Below are positions 48,684 through 60,479 of a stretch of 64,000 nt of DNA, one piece after another. Both the position numbers and the translations under genes were made by a program. How positions within the stretch are numbered: position 1 is the first letter of the stretch; each line of letters opens with the position of its first letter. Under the pieces are notes generated by a model that saw only the letters and a program-made list of their open reading frames with translations, was not told the origin of the DNA and made no database searches. Source of the DNA: Epiperipatus broadwayi (Eukaryota; Onychophora; Udeonychophora; Euonychophora; Peripatidae); contig JAQFVV010012476.1 in the NCBI GenBank assembly GCA_028023455.1, forward strand, positions 2,151,820-2,215,819. The letters are read 5' to 3'.

Positions 48684-49395
48684 TTAGAACCACATGGATT
48701 GAATTTAAGCACTGGAACTATTACATTTCTGGGTTACCTGGTCTCCTAAATGATTTCTATATGTGAGTTTTTTATGTGAAAATTTTCTTATATGAGGTTT
48801 TTTATGTAGATTGGTTATATGGATGTTTAATATTTGTGTTTAATTGGTATATAGATAAATAATTAGTTATTATAAATTATTGTACTTTGCACTAACTATA
48901 ATTTTTGATTAAAATGTATAAGTATTTTAGTTTTTAATGAATATTAATGTGAGCACAGCTATTTTTTGTATGTGAGCATAGTCTAATTTTTGTATGTAGG
49001 CACATATGTATATTTTAATTTTTAATTTTGGATTTTTTATTTTTATATTTATTTTAATTTAAATAGAATTTAAGCTTGATTAGGAGGGAATATAGTTTTT
49101 TTCTTTCTTTTTTTTTTGTTTGAATTTTGTCATTGATTCGGTAGATATTCTGTGTTAGATTTTGTGACCAATCAGAGGGGTTTTGTTAAATTTTTAATCT
49201 TTTACTAAATTTTTAATCTTTTACCAAATCTGTAATTTTTGATTATCGCCATTTTGCTGTGTATTTTTTCCTTTCTGATGAAAACCAGTCCTCTGGTTGA
49301 AATATAATATTATTTATTGGATTTATAAGTCTTTTTTTGTTTTATATGTATTTCCTTTGGTTAGTTTGTTATATATTAATATTTTGATATATATA
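48684..49395. other. AT-rich sequence with a CTGATGA-hairpin-GAAA segment
   Basis: At 49275-49302: CTGATGA, one extra A, a perfect 6-bp hairpin (aaccag/ctggtt, loop tcct) and GAAA. This is a hammerhead-like core, but I see no good stem I or III. No gene elsewhere in the stretch. Confidence 0.35.
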
Positions 49396-49399
49396 TATA

Positions 49400-52345
49400 T
49401 CATCATCATCATCAAACATTATCAATCCACTGCAGGATGGAGGTCTCTCCAAGTTTAATCCATCTTTTCCGATCTTTAGCTTCTCTTCTCCACATCACCT
49501 CTGCACACTTTCTTATTTCATCCATCCATCTCACATGTGGTCTCTTTCTGGGTCGTTTACAATCTCTTGGAATCCAGTTTAAAATTTCAATTGTCCATCT
49601 ATTATCATCTCTTCTAGCAATATGTCCAGCCCAACTCCACTTCAATCTTTTAATTTTTCCAATGAGGTCAGTAACATCTGTTTGTTCTCTTACCCATACA
49701 TTGCGTTTTCGATCTCTTCTTGTTACTCCCAACATGCATCTCTCCATACTTCTTTGAGTGGTCTGAAGTCTCTGTATTGCTCTTCTATTAAGTATCCAAG
49801 TCTCAGATCCATAAGTAAGAACTGGTAAAACACATTTGTTAAAAACCTTCCTTTTCAAACACATAGGCATATTTCCTTTTAGTATCAAGTTATTTCTACC
49901 AAAAGCACTCCAACCAAGTTTAATTCTATGATTAATTTCTTCCATTATGCTTCCATCTGTATTAATAATCTGACCAAGGTATTTGTAACTGTTAACTTCT
50001 TCTAATTCATCATAATCAATCTTTATTTTCATATTTTGAGCAAATCGATTAAACATTACTTTAGTCTTTTTAACATTTATCTTTAGTCCTACTTTCATCT
50101 GATAATTCCTGCAACATATTCTGCAGCTCTGAAGCATTATTTGCAAAAACAACTACATCATCTGTGAAATCTAAATGACATAAATAATCTCCATTTACTT
50201 TCACTCCTTTAGTTTCCCATTTTAATCCACAAAATACTTCTTGCAGTACTGCTGTAAAAAGTTTTGGAGATATAGAGTCACCTTATCTTACACCTTTCTC
50301 AATGTTGACTTTCCCAGTATCATTATGTAATCTAATTGTTGCTGTTGCATTTTTATAAATATTCTTCAAAATATGACAATGCTTTAATCACTGAAGAAAT
50401 GTTTATAGAATCAAATGCCTTTTCATAGTCTACAAATCCAAAACATAATGACAACTCATATTCATTTGTCCTTTCTATAACTTCTCTCAACACTTGGATA
50501 TGATCTAATGTACTAAAACCACTTTTAAATCCAGCCTGTTCTCTTGGTTGGTGAAAATCCAATGTTCTCTGTAGACGAGTTGTAATTATCTTGGTAAAAT
50601 TTTTATATAAAACTGATAAAAGGCTGATAGGTCTATAATTTCTAATATCTTCTTTATCACCTTTTTTAAATATTAATATTATTACTACATTCTTCCAATC
50701 ATCCGGTACATCTTTATCATTTAGACATTTGGTATATAACTTTGCTAAAAATTTTTCTATTTCTTCACCTGCTTCTTTTAATATATCAATTATAATTCCA
50801 TCATTACCTGGAGCCTTTCCTTTCTTCATACATTTAATTGCATATCTCACTTCTTCATTTAAAATTCTGGGCAATTCAGAAGATGTAATAGATATAGGAG
50901 GTACTTGTTCTTTATTACTATATAATTCTTGATAAAAATCTTCTACCAATTTCATGATGTCATCTCTCTTTTTAGTAACAATTCCCTCTTTTTTACTTAT
51001 TGCAGATATAAATTTCCTACCAATACCAATATGTTGTTTTACATTCTCAAGACTTTTATTTTCTTCTACAGCTTTCCTTGCTAGTTCACAGTTATACTTT
51101 CTTATATCATTTTCAACTCTTTTCCGCACCATTTTACAAAATTCGAGATATTCAATTCTTTTTAATGCATCATTTTTGTATATCTTCATATTTCTTCTTT
51201 TCTTCATAAATTCTCTAGTCTCAGTAGAAATTTTATTGGACAATTGCTGCTTTTTTCTACCAGCTATCTTTGTTGCAGTTTTTAAAAGTGTATCAGTTAT
51301 TTTCATATTAATATCATTCAAATCTGAATCATGTTCAAAATCTACTAATACTTGAAACCGATTTGTAAGTTCTAATTTAAATTCATTAGAATATTTCTGA
51401 AGATTAGGAATATCAACTGTAAATATTGTTTTTTTTAATAATTTTTGTCTCTCTAGTTTCACATTAACACGTATCTTACACATTACTAATCGATGATCAC
51501 TTCCTGTGTTAAATTTATTAAGAACATTACAATCTTGAAATATGTATTTCCTGTTAGTCAAAATATAATCCAATTCTGCTGTACTTTTATTTGGATGCTT
51601 CCATGTCCATTTCCTTTTAACATTTTTTTCAAAAAAAGAATTCATAATATAAAGTTTTTCTTTTTCTGCAAATTCCACAAGTCTATGTCCTCTCTCATTT
51701 CTATTACCATAACCAAAATTACCTACAGCACTTTCATCTTTCATTTGTTTACCAATTCTAGCATTAAAGTCTCCCATAACAATTTCAAAATGTTGTTTAC
51801 TCTGATCAAAAGCCTTTTGTACATCCATATAAAAATCTTCTATTACTTCATCACTATGAGAACTTGTTGGGGCATAAACCTGAATTATCTGCATTTGGTA
51901 TCTGCTATTAAGTTGTATAATTAATCTTGCCACTCTGTCCGATACACCATCAATCTCCACTTTATTGTTCTTCCACTTTTTATTTACAATGAACCCTACT
52001 CTACTTGTATTTCCAATATTTGTGCCTTTATAATAGAGTATATGTCCACTTTTTAAATCAATTGTCTTTTAACCTTTTCTTCTAACTTCACAAAGTCCAA
52101 TAATGTCCCATTTAATATAAGAGAGTTCTTCTTCTAATTCTTGCAATCTTTCTTCACTTGAAAGTGATCTGCAGTTGTAAGTACCTAAATAAAAAGTCAT
52201 CATCAAATGGCAGTCTGGGTCCACAATTAGGGGATTCTTAGCACCCTTCGCCTTCGGCCACCAACTGCTGCCTCGGTTGGTGACTTTACAGCCTCCTGGG
52301 AATAAAGACCATTCTTTATTTTTGTCTGTCATAATTGTATATATG
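49400..52345 (-). pseudogene. RTE-type LINE, near full coding length, three disabling changes (copy 2)
   Basis: Same family as the 25.6-kb element but with the N-terminus present: FYLGTYNCRSLSSEERLQEL and DIIGLCEVRRKG open the endonuclease, followed by GDFNARIG, SDHRL, FVDYEKAFDS, a HLDFTDDVVV motif C and the C-terminal WAGHIARRDD region. Damage relative to copy 1: a stop (GGT TAA) right after EVRRKG at about 52070; a 29-bp deletion at about 50384 between caat repeats; and an 8-bp deletion at about 50096 between tactttc repeats. Frames that remain open: 52332-52069, 51960-50353 and 50152-49412. The 3' end is a (TGA)n tail (atcatcatcatcatc on the plus strand at 49400). The 5' boundary is not certain. 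Confidence 0.9.
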
Positions 52346-54477
52346 TATTGGAAAAATATTTATCATTTACACAAACATTCATTCTGCCTTATCAGGCACT
52401 GAGAAGAAAGACCATGGTGTTTCTCGATCTTAAACTCAGAGATAATGCGTGTTGGTAAGCAGCCCATCCATGTTCGTATACTATATGAATAATCACATAG
52501 TAATAACAGCTGCAACAACAAGAACGTATAATGCAATGACAGCACAACAGCTTACCATCCTTATAACCTGGGTTCAAACTTGGGCTGTGAATCTTTTGAG
52601 AATTTTATTGAGAGGCTTGGTATTTTTGTTTCTGTTAATTGGTCCATAACCAATACATATAACCATCCAGTCTATCAGAAAATGGTATTTAGCTATTCTT
52701 AGCCAAATCATAAAATAAAGGTAAATAAAATCACTCAATCATTTCCATCCGGATATTGGCAAACCTTGGTATAATATCTTCATTTTCACTGTGAGGGGCT
52801 CTTGCAAAGATCTCCACCCAAAGTAGGGAAAATATTTTGACAATTGAGAAGAAAATATTAATTCGCCTTTGGTTATAAATCATAGAACATATATATATTA
52901 GGTCAACATGGGTGTGACGAGAATCTCGGCCTCAGGGTGGCCTCTGAACGTTCCATCATCAGATTTTCAATTGGATGGATGGTTGAAGTGTTGGAGTGTG
53001 TAGTGGATTGAAGACTGTCCATTAAAGTACGAAGATTGGCTATCTTAATATATATCTCATTTATGTGTAGAGATGATAATCTGGACCAAGTGATGATTTC
53101 TGGTTTAGCATGAAATACGTTATTGGTGATTATTTATCTTTTCGACATATATATGTTTAGGTGTATCAGTTTAGAGCGGAGAGTGATCGGTCGTGTGGAA
53201 GTCTGTGCTCGTATATCCTATATATTATATAATACTTATGTAAATTAAATTAAAGGCTCTTTAAAATGTATTGTTATTTTACAGTTTAGCCATCATTATC
53301 AAAACTCGCAAATGAATGTGACTATTCCAATTTTAAAAGGGAAAAAAGGTGACAAAGATAAAACGATAATAATATTACTGCACTAGAAATTACTTTTGCG
53401 ATGATAATCTGTGAATTCTAAATACATCCCCATATAGAACTGTTAATCTGTTTATTTGATATTTTGCAATATCGTCTTTTAACATCTTCTGTGAAAAGTT
53501 TTCTTTTGAATGACTTTAATGTCTCGTCTAATTATAGTTCTCTATCTTCCAATGAAAACAATCAACATTCTTTAAGAATGTCTGCGAGCTAATATTTATA
53601 ACGTACGGATGTAGTTTTTAAACTATAATGGGAAACGTTTTCGCGATTTTCCTTTTGTTTATTATTAATGTAGTTGTAATATAATATTTCATATTTCTGC
53701 ATTCTTGGACAACTACGTTTACCCAGGTTTTATATTCAGCACACGACACTCACATCCAAACATATATAAGAATTTAAAAATAATATTTATTTATTTGATC
53801 TCAGAATTAGTCACTTGAGATCTGTTAAATAAGGGTGATTGTACCAGTTGTCTATCAGGATTTGGTATTTCTGCTAACAACAGCCGTTCAAAGTAGTTGA
53901 CATTCGGAGGTGAAGTGCGACTCTGCTATGATGTCTGTCAGAGAAATGAACCATTCTTTAACATTTGTGGTAATTGAAAAAGAAAGCCACCAATAACTTA
54001 TTCATCGTTATTAACTTTTTTAAGAGCAGTGTAATTTCAAACCTGCTATTTTTTCACGTAATAAAGCAAAGGTTAGGAAATATATATGAAAAAAAAATCT
54101 TAATACATCTCGATAGCTGATTAACTACGGATATTTTAACCCTTACACTACCGTTTAATCAACTTTGAATTCAAAAAATAACTTATATGTTTAATAGATT
54201 TTGTCTTTTCATGAGATCTGCTGTTTTATCGTTGTTTTATTTTATTTTTATTAATCTTTTTTATATGTATTTTTATAATTTATAAACTTCCTCTCTTCAC
54301 TCATATAGTGTAGTGGTTTTTCATTAATAATTTTTAATACTATATGCGTATTTATATATTTTTAAAATTGATCAATTTATTTGTTTTATGTAGTCATATC
54401 TTTATAAAATTATACTACAGAAATATTCTTCATTAATGGATAATTTCTAGTCTAATGAATGACTAATAAGCTCTTTG
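52346..54477. other. Non-coding; possible RTE 5' UTR then unique sequence
   Basis: 52346-52830 is less AT-rich than usual and may include the RTE 5' UTR. A gtgaggggctc segment at 52792 also occurs near 8.2 kb. A GC-rich patch at 52900-52960 (gagaatctcggcctcagggt) is not like anything else in the window. About 53280-53650 has a decayed LINE flavour (ctatcttccaatgaaaacaa recalls the 9.55-kb remnant). No gene I can support. Confidence 0.4.
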
Positions 54478-54616
<139 letters not shown>

Positions 54617-54839
54617 TCATTATTATTTTTAAAACATATAATCATTTTTTTTTCTGTAGGTGTTTCAGTTTATATATGTATGATTTTGTCTCTAATTCAT
54701 TGTGTTTTTATTCTTTTTCCAATTTTTCTTTATTTTTCTATTTTATTTCTACTTCTTTTTGTCAATTTCCATTTCTTATTCATTTTTTTGTTTACCTTTG
54801 TTCTTCCTCTATATTACAGTTTTACTATTCATTTTTATT

Positions 54840-55225
54840 CATCAATTTTAGTCAATCCACTCACAATTGTATGAAGGTTTCTCTAAGTTTATTCATCTTT
54901 AATCCTTTGTATCTAAATAACTGTAGATAATCTTCTTGTATTATCCATTTACTTCACACAGATTTATGTTCTAGATCTATAAACATTTTTTGAGATTTTA
55001 TTTTTATTTCTTTTAGCAACATGTTCAGCTCAAGCTTTATTTATTTTTATTATTTAATTATCAGAATCATTTTAATGATAACTTTTTGTTCTCTCAGTCA
55101 TTTTATGTTTATCAACTTCTTTTTATTGTGTCATCTGCCGTGTTGCTGATCTTCTGTTAAATGTCCAAATTTCATATCCTTATGAAAGCGATAGCAATTA
55201 TATTTATTAAAAAAATTTTTTCTCT
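54840..55225 (-). pseudogene. Decayed RTE-type LINE 3' fragment
   Basis: Plus-strand text gtcaatccactcacaattgt, then atgaaggtttctctaag, matches the family 3' end (atcaatccactgcaggatga, aggtctctccaag). Further along, gttaaatgtccaaatttcat recalls ttaagtgtccaagtctcaga of the TWTLN region. Frames are wrecked. Confidence 0.55.
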
Positions 55226-55389
55226 ATACATATATAGGTCCTGTGCTTTAAATGAAACAAACCAGTTATTATATTCTAAATTTACACAATCTCTAAGTGT
55301 GCACATATAAATAACATTTATCATTTCTGCCATTTTTTGGACATGTAGAAGCTGTCTGTGCAGATGAACAGCTTATATTATACAAAGCT

Positions 55390-55595
55390 CTGGAAATCTT
55401 AATTGTGCAGAAGAAAATTATCCTCAGATCATGTACTGTTTTGTAACTATTACAAATCTCTACACACTCAGATTTGATTCACTTAAGCTTTTAAAACTCT
55501 TATTGATAAGTGAGTGCATGGAAATTTATAATAGTTACAAAACAGCACTTGATCGGAAATTAATTTCCTTCTGCACAATGATTAAACTTTAAAAC
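55390..55595. repeat. Palindrome, about 85-bp arms
   Basis: taattgtgcagaagaaaatt against aatttccttctgcacaatga, and gtactgttttgtaactatta against taatagttacaaaacagcac, around a centre of about 30 bp. Confidence 0.75.
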
Positions 55596-55639
55596 TGTGT
55601 CCTGATTATTTCACACTTTAAAATCAGTGTATATTTCAC

Positions 55640-55890
55640 AACTATATAATTCTACTGAAGAGCACTAGCGAGTAGATGATTATCAACTGATGTGGGTGTT
55701 GAGGTCATGAAACAATTGTCTGGGAAGAGCTGAGCAGCTGAACATTTTGCGTATTTACTGATGAAAATCATAAGCTAGAAAAGGTATATAGATATATTAG
55801 CAATGAATTTATTAATACTACTATATAACATTATTGATTTTTCAAGCTTACACCAGGTGGCAGAATTAAATTATGAGAAACAGATTTGTT
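55640..55890 (+). mobile_element. Decayed half of hammerhead family 1
   Basis: Plus strand has tactgatgaaaatcataagc and tagaaaaggtatatagatat, then a cattattgatttttcaagct/tacaccaggtggcag end. It matches the right arm of family 1; CTGATGA and GAAA survive but GUC and stem I are lost. Confidence 0.5.
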
Positions 55891-56374
55891 ACTTATAAAA
55901 ATTTATAAGCAAAAGTCATATGATGTTTTGATTGTGTTATAATAGTCCTGACCCAAAGAATACAGCTGCTTATAGTTATTAGAAAAATGGAGGATAGCAA
56001 AATATTTAGACTATGAAATGTTATTAGATCTACATATTTATGCAAGTAAATTGACTTAAATTCAAAATGTTGAGATGTTTTTAATTTCAGGTGAAATATT
56101 AGTTTTAAAAAAAGTAAGTAATGGTAGCTGGAGATGAGCTGCATTGGCTCCTTCAAAAACCAAAGAATTCTAGGACCTGATCCAGGACAACACTGAACAG
56201 GTATTCATTAAGCACTATCATATAGTAATTATTGATTATTCAAAATTGTACAAAATTGCTGAATTGAGGTAAGAGAAAGGCAGAGATGATTGACAGTTTA
56301 TTGATATGAAAGAATGTAATTGAATATTACCATTAACTTGATTGGCTGTTATATTTAATTTTAATTTTTTTTTT

Positions 56375-56560
56375 ACCGCAGTTATCCCATCTAATGTAGC
56401 TTTAATAGCTAATAGATGCCAGATGATAGTACTTAATTAATACTCTTCATTGATGTCGTATCCAATATCTCCAGACTAATATCTAAATTATGAGTTTTGA
56501 AGAGCTTTGGATATTGAACAATGGACTCGAATCTTTAAAATCCAATGTATCTTTCTCTGC
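56375..56560 (-). mobile_element. Decayed half of hammerhead family 1
   Basis: A left-arm type unit: gcagttatcccatctaatgt, tagctaatagatgccagatg, tatccaatatctccagacta, aattatgagttttgaagagc. The GAAA box has changed (minus strand TAGATATTAGTCTGG). No adjacent partner, although the 55.64-kb half has the complementary orientation about 0.5 kb away. Confidence 0.5.
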
Positions 56561-56792
56561 CAGACATAATTTATCTGTTTCGTTATCAAGTTATCAGTCA
56601 AATTTGTAAACCATGTAAATGTTTTCAATCTAAACCCACTTGCTTGAATAGTCATATATCTCTAGATCTGAAAGCAGTTTAGAATCTATATTTTATTATA
56701 AACAATGAGGATTGCCAATTCCTCAACAAGTTTTGTGATAAATGCTTAGCCAGAGCCAGCATTTAAAATATCTCTGTCAGGAACTCCCCCAA

Positions 56793-56835
56793 ACCCCTGA
56801 CCATGGTTTCATGCTTTGGCACTCCTCAGAGAAGT
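56793..56835 (-). ncRNA. Hammerhead ribozyme motif (family 2), intact
   Basis: Minus strand: ACUUCU, CUGAGGA, stem II GUGC-CAAA-GCAU, GAAA, CCAUGGU (two-to-three-pair stem III), GUC, AGGGGU. Stem I pairs over 6 bp with two G-U; stem II pairs over 4 bp with a tetraloop. All conserved bases are present. Expected cleavage is 3' of the C complementary to 56799. Confidence 0.7.
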
Positions 56836-57214
56836 GCCAGGATAGGTTCAGACACTAGATCTAAAAATACCAACCCAAAGCCAAGCACTTATCTAAAAGT
56901 TATCTATTGAATAGAAAATCTGAAATTTTCAGACACTTACATGTTTTCAAACCCAGCTATCCAACTGAAATAGCTATATGGGGCTGATAGATCTTCAGCC
57001 AAACCATATATTAGTAATCTTAGCAATATAACATCACATACGACTTAAGGCAGAGATTAAAAATAGTCAAAATAAGAGTCATAGATCACATGACCATATT
57101 CTCTTAAGCTTGTAAGTTATAAACAATGAGGAGTGTCAATTTCTCAACAAGATTTGTGATAAATGCTTAGCGAGAGTCGGCATTTAAAATATCTCTATCA
57201 GGGAACCCCCTCAA

Positions 57215-57257
57215 ACCTCTGACCATGGCTTCATGCTTTGGCACTCCTCAAAGAGAT
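57215..57257 (-). ncRNA. Hammerhead ribozyme motif (family 2), one core change
   Basis: Minus strand: AUCUCU, UUGAGGA, GUGC-CAAA-GCAU, GAAG, CCAUGGU, GUC, AGAGGU. Stem I is a 6-bp helix with one G-U. The first base of the core box is U in place of C, and the A that opens stem III is G (able to form G-U). It is therefore probably weak or inactive. Confidence 0.6.
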
Positions 57258-57399
57258 GCCAGGATAGGTTCAGACACTAGATCTAAAAAACCAACCCAAA
57301 GCCAAGGTAATTATAAGTATAATTATAATTGTAATTATGGCATCATTATTACAGTGTTTCTTTATTACAATAATATTTATATTAGCAGGTATTATTTAC

Positions 57400-57967
57400 A
57401 ATGTAGTTGTTTTGCAAATAATGTTTTAGAGTTGCAGGAAATGTTGCAGAAGTTATCAGATGAAAGTAGGAAAGTAGGACTAAAGTAATGTTTAATGGAT
57501 TTTCTCAAAATATGAAAACAAAGATTGATTATGATGAGTTAGAAGAGTTGAGTAGCTACAAATACCTTGGTCAGATTATTAATACAGATGAAAATATAAT
57601 GGATGAAATTAATAATAGAATTAAACTTTGTTGGAGTGTTCTTGGTAGAAATAACTTGATATTAAAAGAAAATATGCCTATATGTTTGAAAAAACAGGTT
57701 TATAATAAATGCAGTTTCCCAGTTCTTACTTATGGATCTGAGATTTGGACACTTAATAGAACAGCAATACATGTTAGGAATAACAAGAAGAGATCAAAAA
57801 CACAATATATAGGTAAGAGAACAAACAGGTGTTACTTACCTCATTGAAAAAATTAAAAAGACTGGAGTTGGGCTGGACATATTGCAAGAAGCGATAATAA
57901 TAGATGGACAATTGAAATCTTAAACTGGATTCCAAGAAATTCTAAAAGACTCAGAAAAAGATCATAA
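57400..57967 (+). pseudogene. RTE-type LINE fragment between inverted retrozyme-like units
   Basis: Plus-strand family segment from FANNVLELQEMLQKLSDESR to EIWTLNRTAI, then a deletion (the LQTTQRSMERCM stretch is missing), RNNKKRSKTQ in a shifted frame and remnants of the WAGHIARRDDNR region. A gap removes the INVKKTK segment at about 57486. It ends at about 57967 in the RPRKR region, where the plus-strand hammerhead unit begins. Confidence 0.75.
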
Positions 57968-58427
57968 AGCTTGTAGAGGAATTAGCAATCCTCATTGTTT
58001 ATAACTTACAAGCTTAAGAGATAGGGTCATGTGATATATGACTCTTATTTTGCCTATTTATAGTCTCTGCCACAAGTCTTATGCAATTTTTTATATTGCT
58101 AAAACTACTAATATATGGTATGGCTGAAGATCTATCAGCCCCATATAACTATTTGAGTTGGATAGCTGGGTTTGAAGACATGTAGATGTCTGAAAATTTC
58201 AGATTTTTTTCTCAATAAATAACTTTTCTATGAGTGCTTGGCTTTGGGTTGCTATTTTTAGATTTAGTGTCTGAACCTACCCTGAAACCTCTCTGAGGAG
58301 TGCCAAAGCATGAAACCATGGTCAAAGGTTTGGGGGAGGGGTTCCTGACAGAGATATTTTAAGTGCTGGCTCTGGCTAAGCATTTATCATAAAGCTTATA
58401 GAGGAATTGGCAATCTTCATTGTTTAT
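57961..58427 (+). mobile_element. Retrozyme-like element, 5'-truncated, plus strand
   Basis: Inverted relative to the 56.7-57.3-kb copy. It has 43 bp of the upstream repeat (57961-58003, including cctcattgtttataa), a 233-bp body (58004-58236) and a full downstream repeat (58237-58427) with its hammerhead. Together the two copies form a 1.7-kb inverted repeat with the RTE fragment as loop. Confidence 0.65.
58287..58329 (+). ncRNA. Hammerhead ribozyme motif (family 2), intact core
   Basis: ACCTCT (58287-58292), CTGAGGA (58293-58299), stem II GTGC-CAAA-GCAT (58300-58311), GAAA (58312-58315), CCATGG, GTC (58321-58323), AAAGGT (58324-58329). Stem I pairs 5 of 6 (one C-A mismatch) and can extend by two A-U pairs outward. 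All conserved positions are present. Confidence 0.7.
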
Positions 58428-58431
58428 TCCT

Positions 58432-58740
58432 GGAGTAGTCTATAAGATTCCTTGCAGTTGTCATAAAATTTATATAGATCACAGTAAATTAAGTCTTAAT
58501 GAAAGAGTTAAAGTCCATAAGAGTCAAGTTAAAAATAAATATAATTGTTTTATATATTTATGAACTGAATACAAATTATAAAATAGGATTTGACAATGCA
58601 GAGATTATCTTTTATGGAAAAAGTGAATTGAAAAGAAAAGTAAAAGAAACTTTGATGATAAAATATTTTGACTCTGAGGCCATCAATATCATGAAGACAT
58701 CTTTTGATATTAAAGGAAGTTGAGTTTTGAAGTGAATGAT
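58432..58740 (+). pseudogene. GIY-YIG domain remnant of a second Penelope-like element
   Basis: Plus-strand frame GVVYKIPCSCHKIYIDHSK then LSLNERVKVHKSQVKN, a stop, and after a shift IGFDNAEIIFYGKSELKRKV, KETLMIKYFDSEAIN and SFDIKGS. It matches the order of the PLE C-terminal nuclease (G-VYKI-C--C---YIG-S---L--R---HK, then D-A-II----ELKRK-KE). It is not a copy of the 45.7-kb PLE: the sequence differs throughout, so it is another lineage. It starts five bases after the hammerhead unit ends. No RT part is seen. Confidence 0.6.
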
Positions 58741-59027
58741 GGGAAGGCTATTTTGTTTGGTATATATAGTTGGCATCTTTAGTTGAATTTTACTCGAAAA
58801 GTTCAATTTGTTAATAAATGAAGCCATGGTTGTGGAAGAATTTTAGGATTGTTTAGTTTTTGGCTAATATTGTAATGTTATATGAATTTATATATATATT
58901 AAATACCACATAAATTATTTCATCTATTATTGTTATATATATATATATATATATCATTAAAAACCAGTCAACACTTAGATAATCCCAAAACCACTAACAA
59001 TCAACAATTTCAATCTGTTATCAAGAT

Positions 59028-59028
<1 letters not shown>
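58741..59028. other. AT-rich sequence
   Basis: No gene. Short (AT)n at 58935-58954. Confidence 0.4.
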
Positions 59029-59203
<175 letters not shown>

Positions 59204-59406
59204 TGTAATAATTTTTAGTGAGCACATGAATAATTTTATGATTTATCAAATATATAACACTGACAATATAAATCACTTAAATGAATTTGTAAATAAAAGT
59301 TTTTTGTTATTTACAAGTTCATTTACATGATTCTTAGGGAATTTAGCTTTTGAATTATATTAGTAATATAGTCAGATTTTTTTGTCCTATGAATGGGTTA
59401 CATATG

Positions 59407-60296
59407 AGAGAGGATCCAAAAATAACTGGAATCATTCTCTAGTCTATGCACCTTTTGTAGTATATGTTTCAGCTATTGCATACTTCTTGCAAGTGACCCT
59501 TCTGCATCAATATTCCAAATGATATCACCATGTAAAATTGTGGGGCCACATGACACATTGTTTTTATTTTGCATTTTGTCAATTTTTTTATAACAGCTGA
59601 AAAGTTCAACAATGTGAAATTCTGTTTTTGTTTACAGAAAACAACAAGGCAAAAAGTTGTAATATTTGAAACAGATTACAAGTAAACTGATCTCATAAAA
59701 ACACAAGTTTGTGAATGGTTTTATTGAATATCACATCCTAAAAAGCACCGTAAGTGAAGTCCAAATTCAAAACAATACTGATTTTGTTTTACACAAATGG
59801 CATTTTTATCTCAAAATTAGTTAATAATGGTGAGGCATTTTATCTGCAACTTCTGAAACATTTACATAATATAGTAAAATGTAAACATCCTGTTTTGTGA
59901 CAAAGAAAAGAGTGCAAGCAGTACTCCCACCCTTGCACTCCCATATAGTGTCATCTCTCAAAGCCTTGAGTGTGAAACACTTTTAATTAAATTCAGCATG
60001 ACCCAGCTTATCTATCAACCATATTCACTTGATCTTCCATCATTCTAATTTGTTTTTAATCTCTCAAATAAACAAAATATCTCAATTTTTTTGTGTATGT
60101 GGATTTAGAACTGGGGAGATAAAATGTCAGAAGCATTAAAAACATCACTTTGCAAGTATATCCAGACAACCTTGGAAAATAAAAAAACATGTTTAGATCC
60201 AGGTATTGCCTCAAATGAATAGTAATTTGAAAGATTAAATTTATAACAGTTAAAATATTTTTATTATAAAATTCTTATTATTTTTTGGTACCTCTA
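59407..60296 (+). pseudogene. Mariner-family DNA transposon, dead (second copy)
   Basis: Ends gaggatccaaaaataactgg (59410) and attattttttggtacctc (about 60277) are inverted. Plus-strand frames show TTRQKVVIFETDYK, VCEWFY, a frame-broken catalytic region, then SMTQLIYQPYSLDLP (mariner form --QPPYSPDLAP-D) and SEALKTSLCKYIQTTLENKK. Stops throughout. The terminal repeats agree with the copy at 34.6-35.6 kb. Confidence 0.7.
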
Positions 60297-60479
60297 TGTA
60301 TATATTTATACTGTCTTGTGATTGTTGTTAATTTTATTACAGGTTGTGCTACATTATTCCAAAAACCTAGTTTTAGAAATGGTCAAAATCTTTTAAATCC
60401 ATGCCTTTAATTATTATGATAAAATGGAAAATCGCACATAATCATCTTTTTATGCTTATTCAAACTGTTAAAACATTAA

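Larger units (their letters stand above)
56696..57306 (-). mobile_element. Retrozyme-like element: two 190-bp hammerhead repeats around a 231-bp body
   Basis: Direct repeats 56696-56885 and 57117-57306 begin ttataaacaatgagg and end aacccaaagccaag on the plus strand; the offset is 421 bp. Between them (56886-57116) lies a unique body. Each repeat holds a minus-strand hammerhead, and predicted cleavage sites are 422 nt apart. Retrozymes have this layout: self-cleaving transcripts release a monomer that circularises and is reverse transcribed by another element. No coding capacity is seen, which fits. Target duplications are not clear because both flanks are A/T-rich. Confidence 0.65.
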
